Assembly: GCF_017652985.1 (NCBI RefSeq)
Contig: NZ_JAGGDJ010000002.1
Coordinates: 434,001 to 498,000 of the forward strand
From: Paenibacillus artemisiicola
GTDB taxonomy: Bacteria; Bacillota; Bacilli; Paenibacillales; Paenibacillaceae
Direction: 5' to 3'
Length of the DNA: 64,000 bases
Part shown: piece after piece, positions 8,423-16,285 of the stretch
Layout of the letters: each line of letters starts with the position of its first letter
How positions within the stretch are numbered: the stretch's first letter is position 1
Made by a program: the position numbers and the translations under genes
The notes under the pieces: model-generated
The model's input: the letters and a program-made list of their open reading frames with translations, nothing else
Told to the model about the DNA's origin: nothing
Databases searched by the model: none

Positions 8423-10735
8423 ATGAGAGGAGCAATGGAGGCAGAGAAGAAGTCGCGCTCCACGCCAAGCAGAGAAACGGTTCGGCCATCCAAGCCGTCT
8501 CCGTGGATCCAAACCAAGCTGACCGTCAGCCAGCCCGGAGACCCGTATGAACGGGAAGCGGATCGGGTCGCGGAGCAGGTGATGCGGATGCCGGCGACTA
8601 ACACTTCTTCGGACTATACCTCTGTAAATCGAGTTCCTTTAGTTCAAAGAAAATGCGCCGCTTGCGAATCGGAAGAGGATGTTGTCTTGAGCCGATTTCC
8701 AAACGGTCATGTGCAAGCGCAACCGCAATTGTCGGGTCGTTATGACGGTTCCTCCGCAACGAATCTTTCTTCAAGCATGGAGAACCGCATCGGCTCTCTT
8801 GAAGGAGGAGGTTCGCCGCTGTCACGGCAATCTCGAAGCTTTTTCGAGAACCGCATGGGCTGGGACTTCGGAAACGTGCGCGTCCATACGGACGCCGAGG
8901 CGGCCAGAACGTCCCAATTGCTTCAAGCGCGGGCGTTCACCGTTGGCGGCAATATCGCTTTCGCGCCGGGTGAATACCAACCTGCCACACCGGAAGGAGA
9001 CCGGTTACTGGCGCATGAATTGACACACGTGATTCAGCAGACCAAGGGCAGCAACCGCCAGGTGCAACGGGATTTCTTCGATGACGTCTCCGAATCGCTT
9101 AGCGTGATCGAGGAAGGCGCAACGTCAGCATGGGATGCCGTGTCTAGCGCCGCCGGCGAGACATGGGATGCCGCGACGGGTGCGGCTTCCGAAGCTATGG
9201 AAGCGGTTAGCGAGGCTGGGGAGGGAAGCGCGACTGACGTTGTTCTCGGGCTCGCACTGAGCGCTGCTCAGGCGATTATCAGCCAATTCGGCGGCAAACT
9301 CACGGTCGAAGACGGCGTCATTTCGCTCAATCTGCCCAACGTGACGCTGCTCCGCAGATTCGCGAAGGGGACGGCTTGGAACGACGCCACCGACGATGTG
9401 TTGCTCGGGCAATATACAATGGAACTGGAGGAGCTCGGTTTTCTGTTCTTATCCGTGCTCGGACGGGGAGAACTGGACGTATCCGGCGAAGTTGGAGTCG
9501 GACCAGTGCAATTGAAGGAGCTCTTGCTCCAATACGATACCAAGACAAAGAGCTTCAGCGGTTGGGGTACGTTATCGGGTCAAGTCGACGTGGCTGCTTA
9601 TTTAACGATGACCGGCATATTAAGCGGCGTAGCCGATTGGAATTGCGTCAAGGAGATCGTCAGGGTAGAAGGCGGGCTCTCGGTGACCGGCTCCCCTGCG
9701 CTATCCGCCGAGTTGAATAGGCGAGTGAAGCTCGACTACGAGAACGGAGAATTTTTCTTGCAGGATCATATCTCGTTCGATCCGTGCGCCAGTTTTGCGC
9801 TGTCCTTGGACGGTATGCTGAGTCTGTTCATCTTGGACTACCCGGTCGCTTCCGGCTCCTGGCATCTTGCGGATCATGCTTGGGAGAAATGCTGGAACAT
9901 CCCCATTACGCTCGCCAACAACAATCCAGCTGCGCAAGGCGGATCTACGGGAGGAGGCGGATCTTCCGATTCTTGGGGTGACGAAGAAAGCGGAGCTGCC
10001 AATAGCCTGATCGGCGTCGCGCCGGCAAGCCTTAACGGCGTCTTCTCGGCTTCCGGCGTTCTTCAGAATCTGTTCGGCTCCGCCAAGACGGAGTTGACGA
10101 TGCCCGGGCCACTCAATGCCGACGCTACGTCAAAAGCGAAGGCAGTCTGCAAACCGAAGCCTAAGCCGGGAGGCACTCACAAAGCGCCGACAGGCGCAAT
10201 CGACGATCCGATCAAGATGATTTGGTATAAGCCGCTTCGTGGGTATCGCAATCCCATCTACTTAAAGTTCGATCCGTCGGACCGTTCGGATCCGCACGAT
10301 AGGAAAGAGCCGTATTATCGGAACTTGCGAAAACGCCTTCCGCGCTCTTCGAAATTCATCGGTGCGAAAATCTGGCCGAAAGTCGGAACGAAGCTGCAGC
10401 GAGATCCTACCCCGAGAGACACGTCAGTGACAAAGAAATACCGGGAGGACTTGGAAGAGTTCGGATTCGACATGTGGGAAAAAAGCTGTCAACCGGATCA
10501 CGTCGTCGACTTGGCGTTCGGCGGAGAAGATACTTATGCGAACCTTTGGCCTTTGGACGGAACGATGAATATGGCGGCAGGACCTCTGCATAGCTTCAAA
10601 CAGAAGGTGAAGTACAACTTTCCGGACGATGCTCCGGAGCATGAGCCGCGAGAAGAATTCATTGTGCCTCCGCGCAATCCTGCGTTTTTCAACGGCCGTT
10701 GGTTCGTGATTTCATCGGTTCAATCCCCTTTTTAG
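8423..10735 (+). CDS. eCIS core-domain (DUF4157) protein with HNH-like C-terminal region; probable cargo/toxin
   Basis: The protein has 770 residues. The ATG at 8423 sits 8 bases after GGGAG; a GTG at 8414 overlaps that site and is less likely. Residues about 30-55 read TKLTVSQPGDPYEREADRVA, and residues about 135-205 form a DUF4157-type domain (FGNVRVHTDAEAARTSQLL, ending in HELTH at 198-202, a zincin-like HExxH). This N-terminal combination marks eCIS-associated proteins. A low-complexity Trp/Ala helix region and a Gly/Ser linker (SVTGSP... GGSTGGGGSS near 510) follow. The C-terminus has CQPDHVVDLAFGGEDTYANL with His693, then WPLDGTMNMAAG, resembling the DH...NL.PL...N pattern of HNH endonucleases. 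It is the last gene before a strong terminator, a typical cargo position. Nuclease activity is an inference; critical catalytic residues were not verified against a profile. Confidence 0.8.
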   Translation: MRGAMEAEKKSRSTPSRETVRPSKPSPWIQTKLTVSQPGDPYEREADRVAEQVMRMPATNTSSDYTSVNRVPLVQRKCAACESEEDVVLSRFPNGHVQAQPQLSGRYDGSSATNLSSSMENRIGSLEGGGSPLSRQSRSFFENRMGWDFGNVRVHTDAEAARTSQLLQARAFTVGGNIAFAPGEYQPATPEGDRLLAHELTHVIQQTKGSNRQVQRDFFDDVSESLSVIEEGATSAWDAVSSAAGETWDAATGAASEAMEAVSEAGEGSATDVVLGLALSAAQAIISQFGGKLTVEDGVISLNLPNVTLLRRFAKGTAWNDATDDVLLGQYTMELEELGFLFLSVLGRGELDVSGEVGVGPVQLKELLLQYDTKTKSFSGWGTLSGQVDVAAYLTMTGILSGVADWNCVKEIVRVEGGLSVTGSPALSAELNRRVKLDYENGEFFLQDHISFDPCASFALSLDGMLSLFILDYPVASGSWHLADHAWEKCWNIPITLANNNPAAQGGSTGGGGSSDSWGDEESGAANSLIGVAPASLNGVFSASGVLQNLFGSAKTELTMPGPLNADATSKAKAVCKPKPKPGGTHKAPTGAIDDPIKMIWYKPLRGYRNPIYLKFDPSDRSDPHDRKEPYYRNLRKRLPRSSKFIGAKIWPKVGTKLQRDPTPRDTSVTKKYREDLEEFGFDMWEKSCQPDHVVDLAFGGEDTYANLWPLDGTMNMAAGPLHSFKQKVKYNFPDDAPEHEPREEFIVPPRNPAFFNGRWFVISSVQSPF

Positions 10736-10870
10736 CCAGTCGGATAGAGGTTCAATTGCATATTCGTATTTCGGTCAAAAAGCATGCGACCGGAAACCCG
10801 CGGCGAACGGCAATGACTAACGCTTCCGGTCAGGGAGAAGATTCGGCCCAACTAGCGGAATGAAAATAAA

Positions 10871-10902
10871 GGAGTCTGGCGTATCCCGCCGGGCTCCTTT
10901 TT
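10871..10902 (+). terminator. Rho-independent terminator after the eCIS cluster
   Basis: The arms GGAGTCTGGCG and CGCCGGGCTCC form an 11-bp stem with two G-U pairs around a 5-base loop and are followed directly by TTTTT. It ends the transcript carrying the injection-system genes. Confidence 0.85.
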
Positions 10903-10967
10903 CGATATGAACAAAACGGAATCATCCGTCTTGTATTGCTAGCCATGCCAGGATACAGCCCGCCAAC

Positions 10968-11032
10968 CATTTAAGCGAGTACAAAATTCATTTAAACGAG
11001 TACATTTTCTAATTTTCCCCGAAAGCTATAAT
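10968..11032 (+). promoter_or_regulatory. Tandem activator-type direct repeats with TATAAT promoter box
   Basis: CATTTAAGCGAGTACA (10968-10983) and CATTTAAACGAGTACA (10989-11004) are 15/16 identical and start exactly 21 bp apart, two turns of the helix. A perfect TATAAT lies at 11027-11032, but the -35 position (about 11004-11009, ATTTTC) is poor and touches the second repeat. This is the usual layout for an AraC-type activator replacing -35 contacts. The YesN-type regulator at 14814 in the same locus is the obvious candidate ligand. The binding itself is inferred. Confidence 0.65.
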
Positions 11033-11075
11033 GAAACCATGAAAGCTCCTTACTACGGCCGGAGGGATGAGAGAA

Positions 11076-12056
11076 ATGAAAGCGGTTTTAGACGAGTCTC
11101 GAGCGAACGCTTCCCCGGGGGATGCTTCCCCAGGGAATCCTTCCATAGCGAAGAAAAACAGATTTTTGCATAACGTCAAACGGGACGCCTGGTTATACCT
11201 GCTCTTGCTGTTGCCCTTTGCGTATATCCTGATCTTCAAGTATGCTCCCATCTACGGCGTGATCATGGCCTTCCAAGATTACAACATTTTTGCGGGGATT
11301 TCGGGGAGCGAATGGGTCGGACTGGATGTGTTCCGTTTTATTTTCGGGCAGGACAGCTTCTATCGCGCTTTGAAGAATACGCTGGTCCTGAACGTGTATG
11401 ACTTGATCGCGGGCTTCCCGGCGCCGATTATACTCGCGATCCTGCTCCATGAAGTGAGGATGGCCAGACTCAAGAAAATCACGCAGACCGTCTTATATCT
11501 GCCTCACTTTTTGTCCTGGGTGATTATCGGCGGGATGGTCTACCTGATGTTCTCGAACGGCGGCATGGTCAACACGTTCCTCGCAAGCCTCGGCGCCGGG
11601 AAGATCGAGTTTCTGTCTCAGAAAATACCGTGGTTGGTCACCTATATCTCCGTCGGCGTATGGCAGCATATCGGCTGGGGCACGATCATCTATTTGGCGG
11701 CCATGACCGGCATCAATAAGGAATTGTATGAAGCCTCCGATATCGACGGGTGCACCCGGCTTCGCAAAATATGGCATATCACGCTGCCGGGCATAAAGTC
11801 GACGATCAATATTTTGCTGATCCTCCAAATCGGCCGGATGGTGTCCATCGGCTTCGACCGTCCCTTCGTGATGGGGAATTCGCTGGTCAGCGATTATTCC
11901 GATGTCATCAGCACGTTCGTATACCGCGTGGGCATCAGCTCGGGCGATTTCTCCCAGGCAACGGCGGTCGGCTTGTTCCAGTCGGTGGTTGGCTTGATCC
12001 TGCTGCTTGCCGCCAACTATATCGCGAAGAAATTGGGTGAGGATGGGATATGGTGA
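11076..12056 (+). CDS. Sugar ABC transporter permease, LplB-like
   Basis: The protein has 326 residues. The ATG at 11076 lies 9 bases after GGAGGG; the ATG at 11067 directly abuts that site. About six membrane segments are seen, beginning with DAWLYLLLLLPFAYILIFKY, and the cytoplasmic EAA loop reads EASDIDGCTRLRKIWHITLP. It belongs to the MalF-type permeases (LplB/YteP group) that import mono- or oligosaccharides. The next permease overlaps its stop codon and a lipoprotein follows, so this is the first gene of a three-component importer without its own ATPase. The substrate cannot be read from the sequence. Confidence 0.9.
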   Translation: MKAVLDESRANASPGDASPGNPSIAKKNRFLHNVKRDAWLYLLLLLPFAYILIFKYAPIYGVIMAFQDYNIFAGISGSEWVGLDVFRFIFGQDSFYRALKNTLVLNVYDLIAGFPAPIILAILLHEVRMARLKKITQTVLYLPHFLSWVIIGGMVYLMFSNGGMVNTFLASLGAGKIEFLSQKIPWLVTYISVGVWQHIGWGTIIYLAAMTGINKELYEASDIDGCTRLRKIWHITLPGIKSTINILLILQIGRMVSIGFDRPFVMGNSLVSDYSDVISTFVYRVGISSGDFSQATAVGLFQSVVGLILLLAANYIAKKLGEDGIW

Positions 12057-12946
12057 GTCTGGCAAGCCGCATGGGCATTAAGAAAAAAACCGGTGCAGCG
12101 GATATCGCGATCATCGTGTTTATTGTAGCCTTGTCCTTCACCTGCATTGTGCCGTTCTTGTATATGATTGCGCTTTCGCTCAGCTCCAACGAAGCGATTA
12201 TTTCGCAGAAGGTAGGGCTTTGGCCCGTGGGCTTCACCGTCGACACGTACAAAACCATCCTAAGCGATGCGGAGATGCTTTATACGCTTGGATACAGCAT
12301 TGTGCTTACGATGATCTACACCACGGCGTGCATGTTCCTGACCATTTGCGCGGCGTACCCGCTAACGAAGAAACGGCTGATGGGCAGAAATGTTATCTTG
12401 TCGGCGCTTGTCTTCACCATGTATTTCAGCGGCGGGTTGATTCCTTCCTATCTGCTCGTTAAAAACCTCGGGATGATGAATACGATGTGGAGTTTGGTGT
12501 TACCGGGCGCCATGAGCGTGTTCAACGTCATTATCCTGAAGACCTTCTTCACCAATCTTCCGGAGAGTCTGGAAGAATCGGCAGCCATCGACGGGTGCTC
12601 GGACTTCGGCATTCTCATCCGGATCGTGCTCCCGCTGTCGCTGCCTTCGATCGCCACGTTAAGCCTCTTCTATGCGGTGGACCGATGGAACGGATTCCAG
12701 GATGCGCTGTTCTACATTACGGATAAAAATCTGTATCCCTTGCAGATGAAGCTGTACCAGATCATTTCGGCCAATCAGCAGCTGGACAGCCAACAGGGGG
12801 GAGAAGGCAGCGTAGGCGCCTACATTGTGCCCGAGTCGCTGAAAGCGGCCAGCGTCATGTTCACGACCATCCCGATACTGCTCGTCTATCCCAAGCTCCA
12901 GAAGTATTTCGTGGACGGCGTGATGACCGGAGCGATCAAGGGCTGA
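12050..12946 (+). CDS. Carbohydrate ABC transporter permease, YtcP-like
   Basis: The protein has 298 residues. Its ATG lies inside the last codons of the preceding permease (7-base overlap), pointing to translational coupling. Six membrane segments are apparent, starting with IAIIVFIVALSFTCIVPFLY, and the EAA loop reads EESAAIDGCSDFGILIRIVL. It is the MalG-type partner of the upstream MalF-type subunit, and its C-terminus VDGVMTGAIKG is typical of the YtcP group. It forms the membrane heterodimer of the importer with the preceding gene. Confidence 0.9.
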   Translation: MVSLASRMGIKKKTGAADIAIIVFIVALSFTCIVPFLYMIALSLSSNEAIISQKVGLWPVGFTVDTYKTILSDAEMLYTLGYSIVLTMIYTTACMFLTICAAYPLTKKRLMGRNVILSALVFTMYFSGGLIPSYLLVKNLGMMNTMWSLVLPGAMSVFNVIILKTFFTNLPESLEESAAIDGCSDFGILIRIVLPLSLPSIATLSLFYAVDRWNGFQDALFYITDKNLYPLQMKLYQIISANQQLDSQQGGEGSVGAYIVPESLKAASVMFTTIPILLVYPKLQKYFVDGVMTGAIKG

Positions 12947-13062
12947 CGGAGCACCGGACCAAGATGAAAGGGGTGATCGCAGGGCTGTTGGATGAAAGAA
13001 AGATCCAAGAGATTGAGAGCATGGAAGATAGGCATGCATCAGATACGAAAGGGTGGTTGAAA

Positions 13063-14655
13063 GTGAACGCGAGCATGAAGAAGAAAGCAGCGCTTCTGGT
13101 TAGTACGGTTCTGCTGGCCGGCGTTGCGGCCGGTTGCGGAAACGGAGGCAATGAATCGCCGGCGGCATCGAACGATGCACCGGCCGCGTCTTCCGGTTCT
13201 CCGGAAACGTTGACCGTGGAAGTGTTTGATCGAGGGATTCAGGGACAGCCGGATCTAAACAACAATACATGGACCAAGTATGTCAACGAGAAATTCGGCA
13301 AACCCAACAACGCCGTCGTCAAGTTCGTTACCGTCCCCCGCTCCGAGGAAGTCGACAAGCTGAATGTCTTGATGGCTGCCAACGAAGCGCCCGATATTTC
13401 CTTCACGTACGACGGTACCACCGTCACCCGCTTCGCCAAAAACAAAGGCCTGTATACCTTGGACGACCTGCTCGCGAAGCATGGCCAGCAATTGAAAGCT
13501 TATCTGGGGGACACCGTGCTGGCTTACGGCAAATACGAGGGCAAACAAGTGTCCATTCCGGCCAAGCGGACGCTGCTTGCGTGGAACGGCATGTTCATCC
13601 GCAAGGATTGGCTGGACAAGCTGGGACTGCCCGTTCCGACGAACCGGGATGAATTGTATGACGCGCTTGTTGCCTTCCGCGACAAGAACCCCGGCAAGAT
13701 CAACGGCGTGATTCCGTGGGCCACGGCGGCTGCCGGCATGAACTACGCGTTCGGCAATCTCGTTCAATCCTTCTGGGGTCCGATGTCGGAGGAGGAATTC
13801 GTCACCACGACCAATTGGCTGAAGCCCGGCAACAAGGATGCGTTCAAATGGCTGAACAAGCTGTACGCCGAGAAGCTGATCAGCCCCGACTTTGCGCTGG
13901 ACAAGACGGCCAAGCAAGCGGACGCCGACGTCACGAACGGCAAGGTAGGCTTCTACGCCGCGAACTGGGATTATCCGATGGTTCAAAAAATCCGCGAACC
14001 GTTGAAGCAAAACGCGCCGGAGGCCAGCTTCGTTCCGATCGATGCCTTTAAGAACGGAGAGGGGAAATACCTCAAAGAAATGTACAATGAAAACGGTCTG
14101 TTCTCCTTCATCCCGAAAAGCAGCAAACACGCGGAGCTGGCCATGAAATATCTGAACTGGATGGCCGACCCGGATGTGTTGTTCTTCCTGCAGTTCGGGG
14201 AAGAAGGCGTCAACCACACGATGGTGAACGGAATCCCGCAAGGGATCGCGCAAACCGGCGACAATATGCAGATGAGCAATCTGAATCTGGATTATACGCT
14301 GATCGTCAACGGCGCCGAGCTGGGCGATACCGAGAAGAACGTCAAAACGTACGCGGCGGCTTTGGCAACCGGAGATCAGAGCTATGAGAAACTGGCCGTC
14401 GATTCCTACAAGATCAATACGACGGACGGGTATACCGGCTTCTACTACGGTGTCCCGAACGAAGCGAATATCAAGTACGGCAAGACGCTGGGCGATATGA
14501 ACAAACAAATGATGGACCGGCTGATCGTGGCCAAGCCGGCCGAGTTCGACGCCTTGTACGATAAGCTGGTGAAAGAATACATGGACGCCGGCGGCAAGGC
14601 GGTTCAAGACGAAAACGTGAAGCACTACAGAGAAATCAAAGCGGGCAGCAACTAA
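13063..14655 (+). CDS. Extracellular solute-binding lipoprotein of sugar ABC importer (LplA-like)
   Basis: The protein has 530 residues. The GTG at 13063 follows AAAGGGTGG; the ATG at 13075 has no ribosome site, and the longer frame from 12964 adds a non-signal-like extension. A lipoprotein signal is clear: a basic start, a hydrophobic stretch and Cys25 in GVAAGC. A Gly/Ser/Ala-rich linker follows, then a family 1-type binding fold (LNVLMAANEAPDISFTYDGT, WNGMFIRKDWLDKLGLPVP). It should capture the sugar outside the membrane and hand it to the two permeases encoded upstream. The gap of 116 bases after the permease gene contains no other gene. Confidence 0.9.
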   Translation: MNASMKKKAALLVSTVLLAGVAAGCGNGGNESPAASNDAPAASSGSPETLTVEVFDRGIQGQPDLNNNTWTKYVNEKFGKPNNAVVKFVTVPRSEEVDKLNVLMAANEAPDISFTYDGTTVTRFAKNKGLYTLDDLLAKHGQQLKAYLGDTVLAYGKYEGKQVSIPAKRTLLAWNGMFIRKDWLDKLGLPVPTNRDELYDALVAFRDKNPGKINGVIPWATAAAGMNYAFGNLVQSFWGPMSEEEFVTTTNWLKPGNKDAFKWLNKLYAEKLISPDFALDKTAKQADADVTNGKVGFYAANWDYPMVQKIREPLKQNAPEASFVPIDAFKNGEGKYLKEMYNENGLFSFIPKSSKHAELAMKYLNWMADPDVLFFLQFGEEGVNHTMVNGIPQGIAQTGDNMQMSNLNLDYTLIVNGAELGDTEKNVKTYAAALATGDQSYEKLAVDSYKINTTDGYTGFYYGVPNEANIKYGKTLGDMNKQMMDRLIVAKPAEFDALYDKLVKEYMDAGGKAVQDENVKHYREIKAGSN

Positions 14656-14701
14656 GCCGCTATCCGTCAATCCTCCTCGCGATCGGCAAATCATCTTCTC
14701 T

Positions 14702-14748
14702 ATACGGATAAACCATCGAAGGAGCCTCCGCGTGGTTTATCCGTATTT
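14702..14748 (+). terminator. Terminator-like hairpin after first importer
   Basis: ATACGGATAAACCA (14702-14715) pairs perfectly with TGGTTTATCCGTAT (14733-14746) around a 17-base loop. The T tract is short (TTT), so termination may be partial, allowing some read-through into the two-component genes. Confidence 0.6.
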
Positions 14749-14751
14749 CGA

Positions 14752-14780
14752 TTGCCATTCCCTCAGGCCTTTGCTATTAT
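14752..14780 (+). promoter_or_regulatory. Sigma-A-type promoter for the YesN/YesM pair
   Basis: TTGCCA (14752-14757) and TATTAT (14775-14780) are separated by 17 bases, close to the housekeeping consensus, with the response-regulator start 34 bases downstream of the -10 box. Confidence 0.65.
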
Positions 14781-14813
14781 TTCCAAGAAATCCACAAGTT
14801 CAGGAGGAACCCC

Positions 14814-16262
14814 ATGCACAAGGTCATGATTGTCGATGATGAGTCGTGGGCGATTAAAGGAATCCGCAACGCCTTTGACTGGGAAAAGCACGGTTTTGAA
14901 ATCATAGGACAATTTACAAGCGCTTACACGGCGTGGGATGCCATACAAGCGAACAAACCGGATTTGGTCGTGACGGATATTCGCATGCCGGACATTTCCG
15001 GATTGGATCTGATGAAGCGGGCAAAAGCGCATGAGCTAGACACCGAATTCGTCGTCGTTAGCGGATACGCGGAGTTTGAATACGCCCAGGAAGCGCTGCG
15101 CTGCGGCGCGCTCAATTATTTCCTGAAGCCGCTCGATGTGGATATGGCCGATCCGTTCCTTGCGGGGCTGGCCATGCATTTCGCGCAGAGAAGCGCAGCG
15201 CGCAATCCCCTCATTCTGGAGTCGCTGACCTCGTCGGATCTGGCTGAAATCAAGCGTTGCCTGCCGCTTCCCGATTCCGCGGAGGCGTGCTATTTCCAGG
15301 TGCTTGCCATCGATTTCGAAGGAGCGGACAGAGAGTTCGGACAGCTGCTGGCTTTGGAAGGAAAGCCCGTCTATGCGCTGGAGGTCGAGGCCGGAACCCA
15401 AAAAAGGTTGATCGTTCTGATGGCGGAGGATAAAGCTTGCTTGGAAGGACTCCGGGATGAATTAACCGTGAGTCGACCACCCGGCATTCATGCGATGGGC
15501 ATTAGCAGCATTTCCGGCCAGCTCGCCCAGATGAGCAAGCTGATTAAAGAAGCGGACCTGTCGGCCTCCCAGGTTTTTTTGAACGAAGACCCGGGCGCCG
15601 TTCATTACGAGCCGAAGGTTCATTTGGTCAAACCGTGCATCGACGAGCTCCATCGCATCGTTCAAGGAAACCAATATGACGATTATATGGAGGCGTACAT
15701 AAACGGGCTGCCGGCTTACTTCGAGGTTCATCGCCTCGGCATGAGCGAAGTGGTCTACTTGTGGAATCAGGCCGTAGGGATCCTGATCAACGCCTACGCC
15801 GAGGAATGGAAGGATATGGAGCTCGAATTCCTGAATTATGCCGAGATTAAGGAACGGTTCGAACACTTCGCGTCGCTGTGCGGCTTTTTGCACGACGTCT
15901 TCGCATCCATCAAGCAAGGGAATAGCCGTTCATTGCCGGAAGGGGACATCTTGTCCTGCTTTAACCGGATGGTCGCCTATATTGAGGGTCACTATGAACA
16001 GCGGTTGTATTTGAAGGAATTGTCGGCCCAATTCTACATTAATCAAGTGTATTGCTGTCAATTATTCAAAAAAAAGCTGGGCAAGACCTTCTCCGAATAC
16101 GTGTCGGAGCTCAGGATCAAGAAAGCCCGCGAACTCCTGAGACAGACGAACCTGTCGATCGAGGAAATCGCCGTGAAGACCGGGTATGCGGAATATTACT
16201 ATTTCAATAAAGTGTTCAAGAAGCATTGCGGAATCACGCCTACCAAATTCAGAAAAAGTTAA
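14814..16262 (+). CDS. Response regulator, YesN type (REC plus AraC HTH)
   Basis: The protein has 482 residues, starting at ATG 14814 behind AGGAGG. The receiver domain occupies residues 1-120: the acidic pocket in MIVDDE, phospho-acceptor Asp55 in VVTDIRMPD, and Lys in FLKPLD. Residues about 380-482 form a double helix-turn-helix of AraC type (LYLKELSAQFYINQVYCCQL; IEEIAVKTGYAEYYYFNKVF). The middle part is a variable linker. It is paired with the kinase that follows and placed behind a sugar importer, so it most likely activates that operon; the direct repeats at 10968-11004 are a candidate target. Confidence 0.93.
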   Translation: MHKVMIVDDESWAIKGIRNAFDWEKHGFEIIGQFTSAYTAWDAIQANKPDLVVTDIRMPDISGLDLMKRAKAHELDTEFVVVSGYAEFEYAQEALRCGALNYFLKPLDVDMADPFLAGLAMHFAQRSAARNPLILESLTSSDLAEIKRCLPLPDSAEACYFQVLAIDFEGADREFGQLLALEGKPVYALEVEAGTQKRLIVLMAEDKACLEGLRDELTVSRPPGIHAMGISSISGQLAQMSKLIKEADLSASQVFLNEDPGAVHYEPKVHLVKPCIDELHRIVQGNQYDDYMEAYINGLPAYFEVHRLGMSEVVYLWNQAVGILINAYAEEWKDMELEFLNYAEIKERFEHFASLCGFLHDVFASIKQGNSRSLPEGDILSCFNRMVAYIEGHYEQRLYLKELSAQFYINQVYCCQLFKKKLGKTFSEYVSELRIKKARELLRQTNLSIEEIAVKTGYAEYYYFNKVFKKHCGITPTKFRKS

Positions 16263-16285
16263 CGCGAACGGAGCGGCAGGCCGCC

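Larger units (their letters stand above)
10736..11075. other. Intergenic stretch between eCIS end and first sugar importer
   Basis: These 340 bases hold no convincing gene, and in particular no small immunity-like gene after the cargo protein. The region contains a distant 8-bp inverted repeat (GACCGGAA 10788-10795, TTCCGGTC 10824-10831), a strong terminator at 10871-10902, paired 16-bp direct repeats at 10968-11004 and a TATAAT at 11027-11032. Confidence 0.75.

Noticed and set aside
1..10735. Prophage interpretation of the tail-like genes
   Set aside because: No capsid, terminase, integrase, holin or lysin gene is visible, and DUF4157 cargo fits an injection system; still, the left flank is not visible.
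10788..10831. GACCGGAA/TTCCGGTC inverted repeat as a terminator or att site
   Set aside because: The 28-base loop and lack of a T tract speak against a terminator, and no integrase or repeat partner is present.
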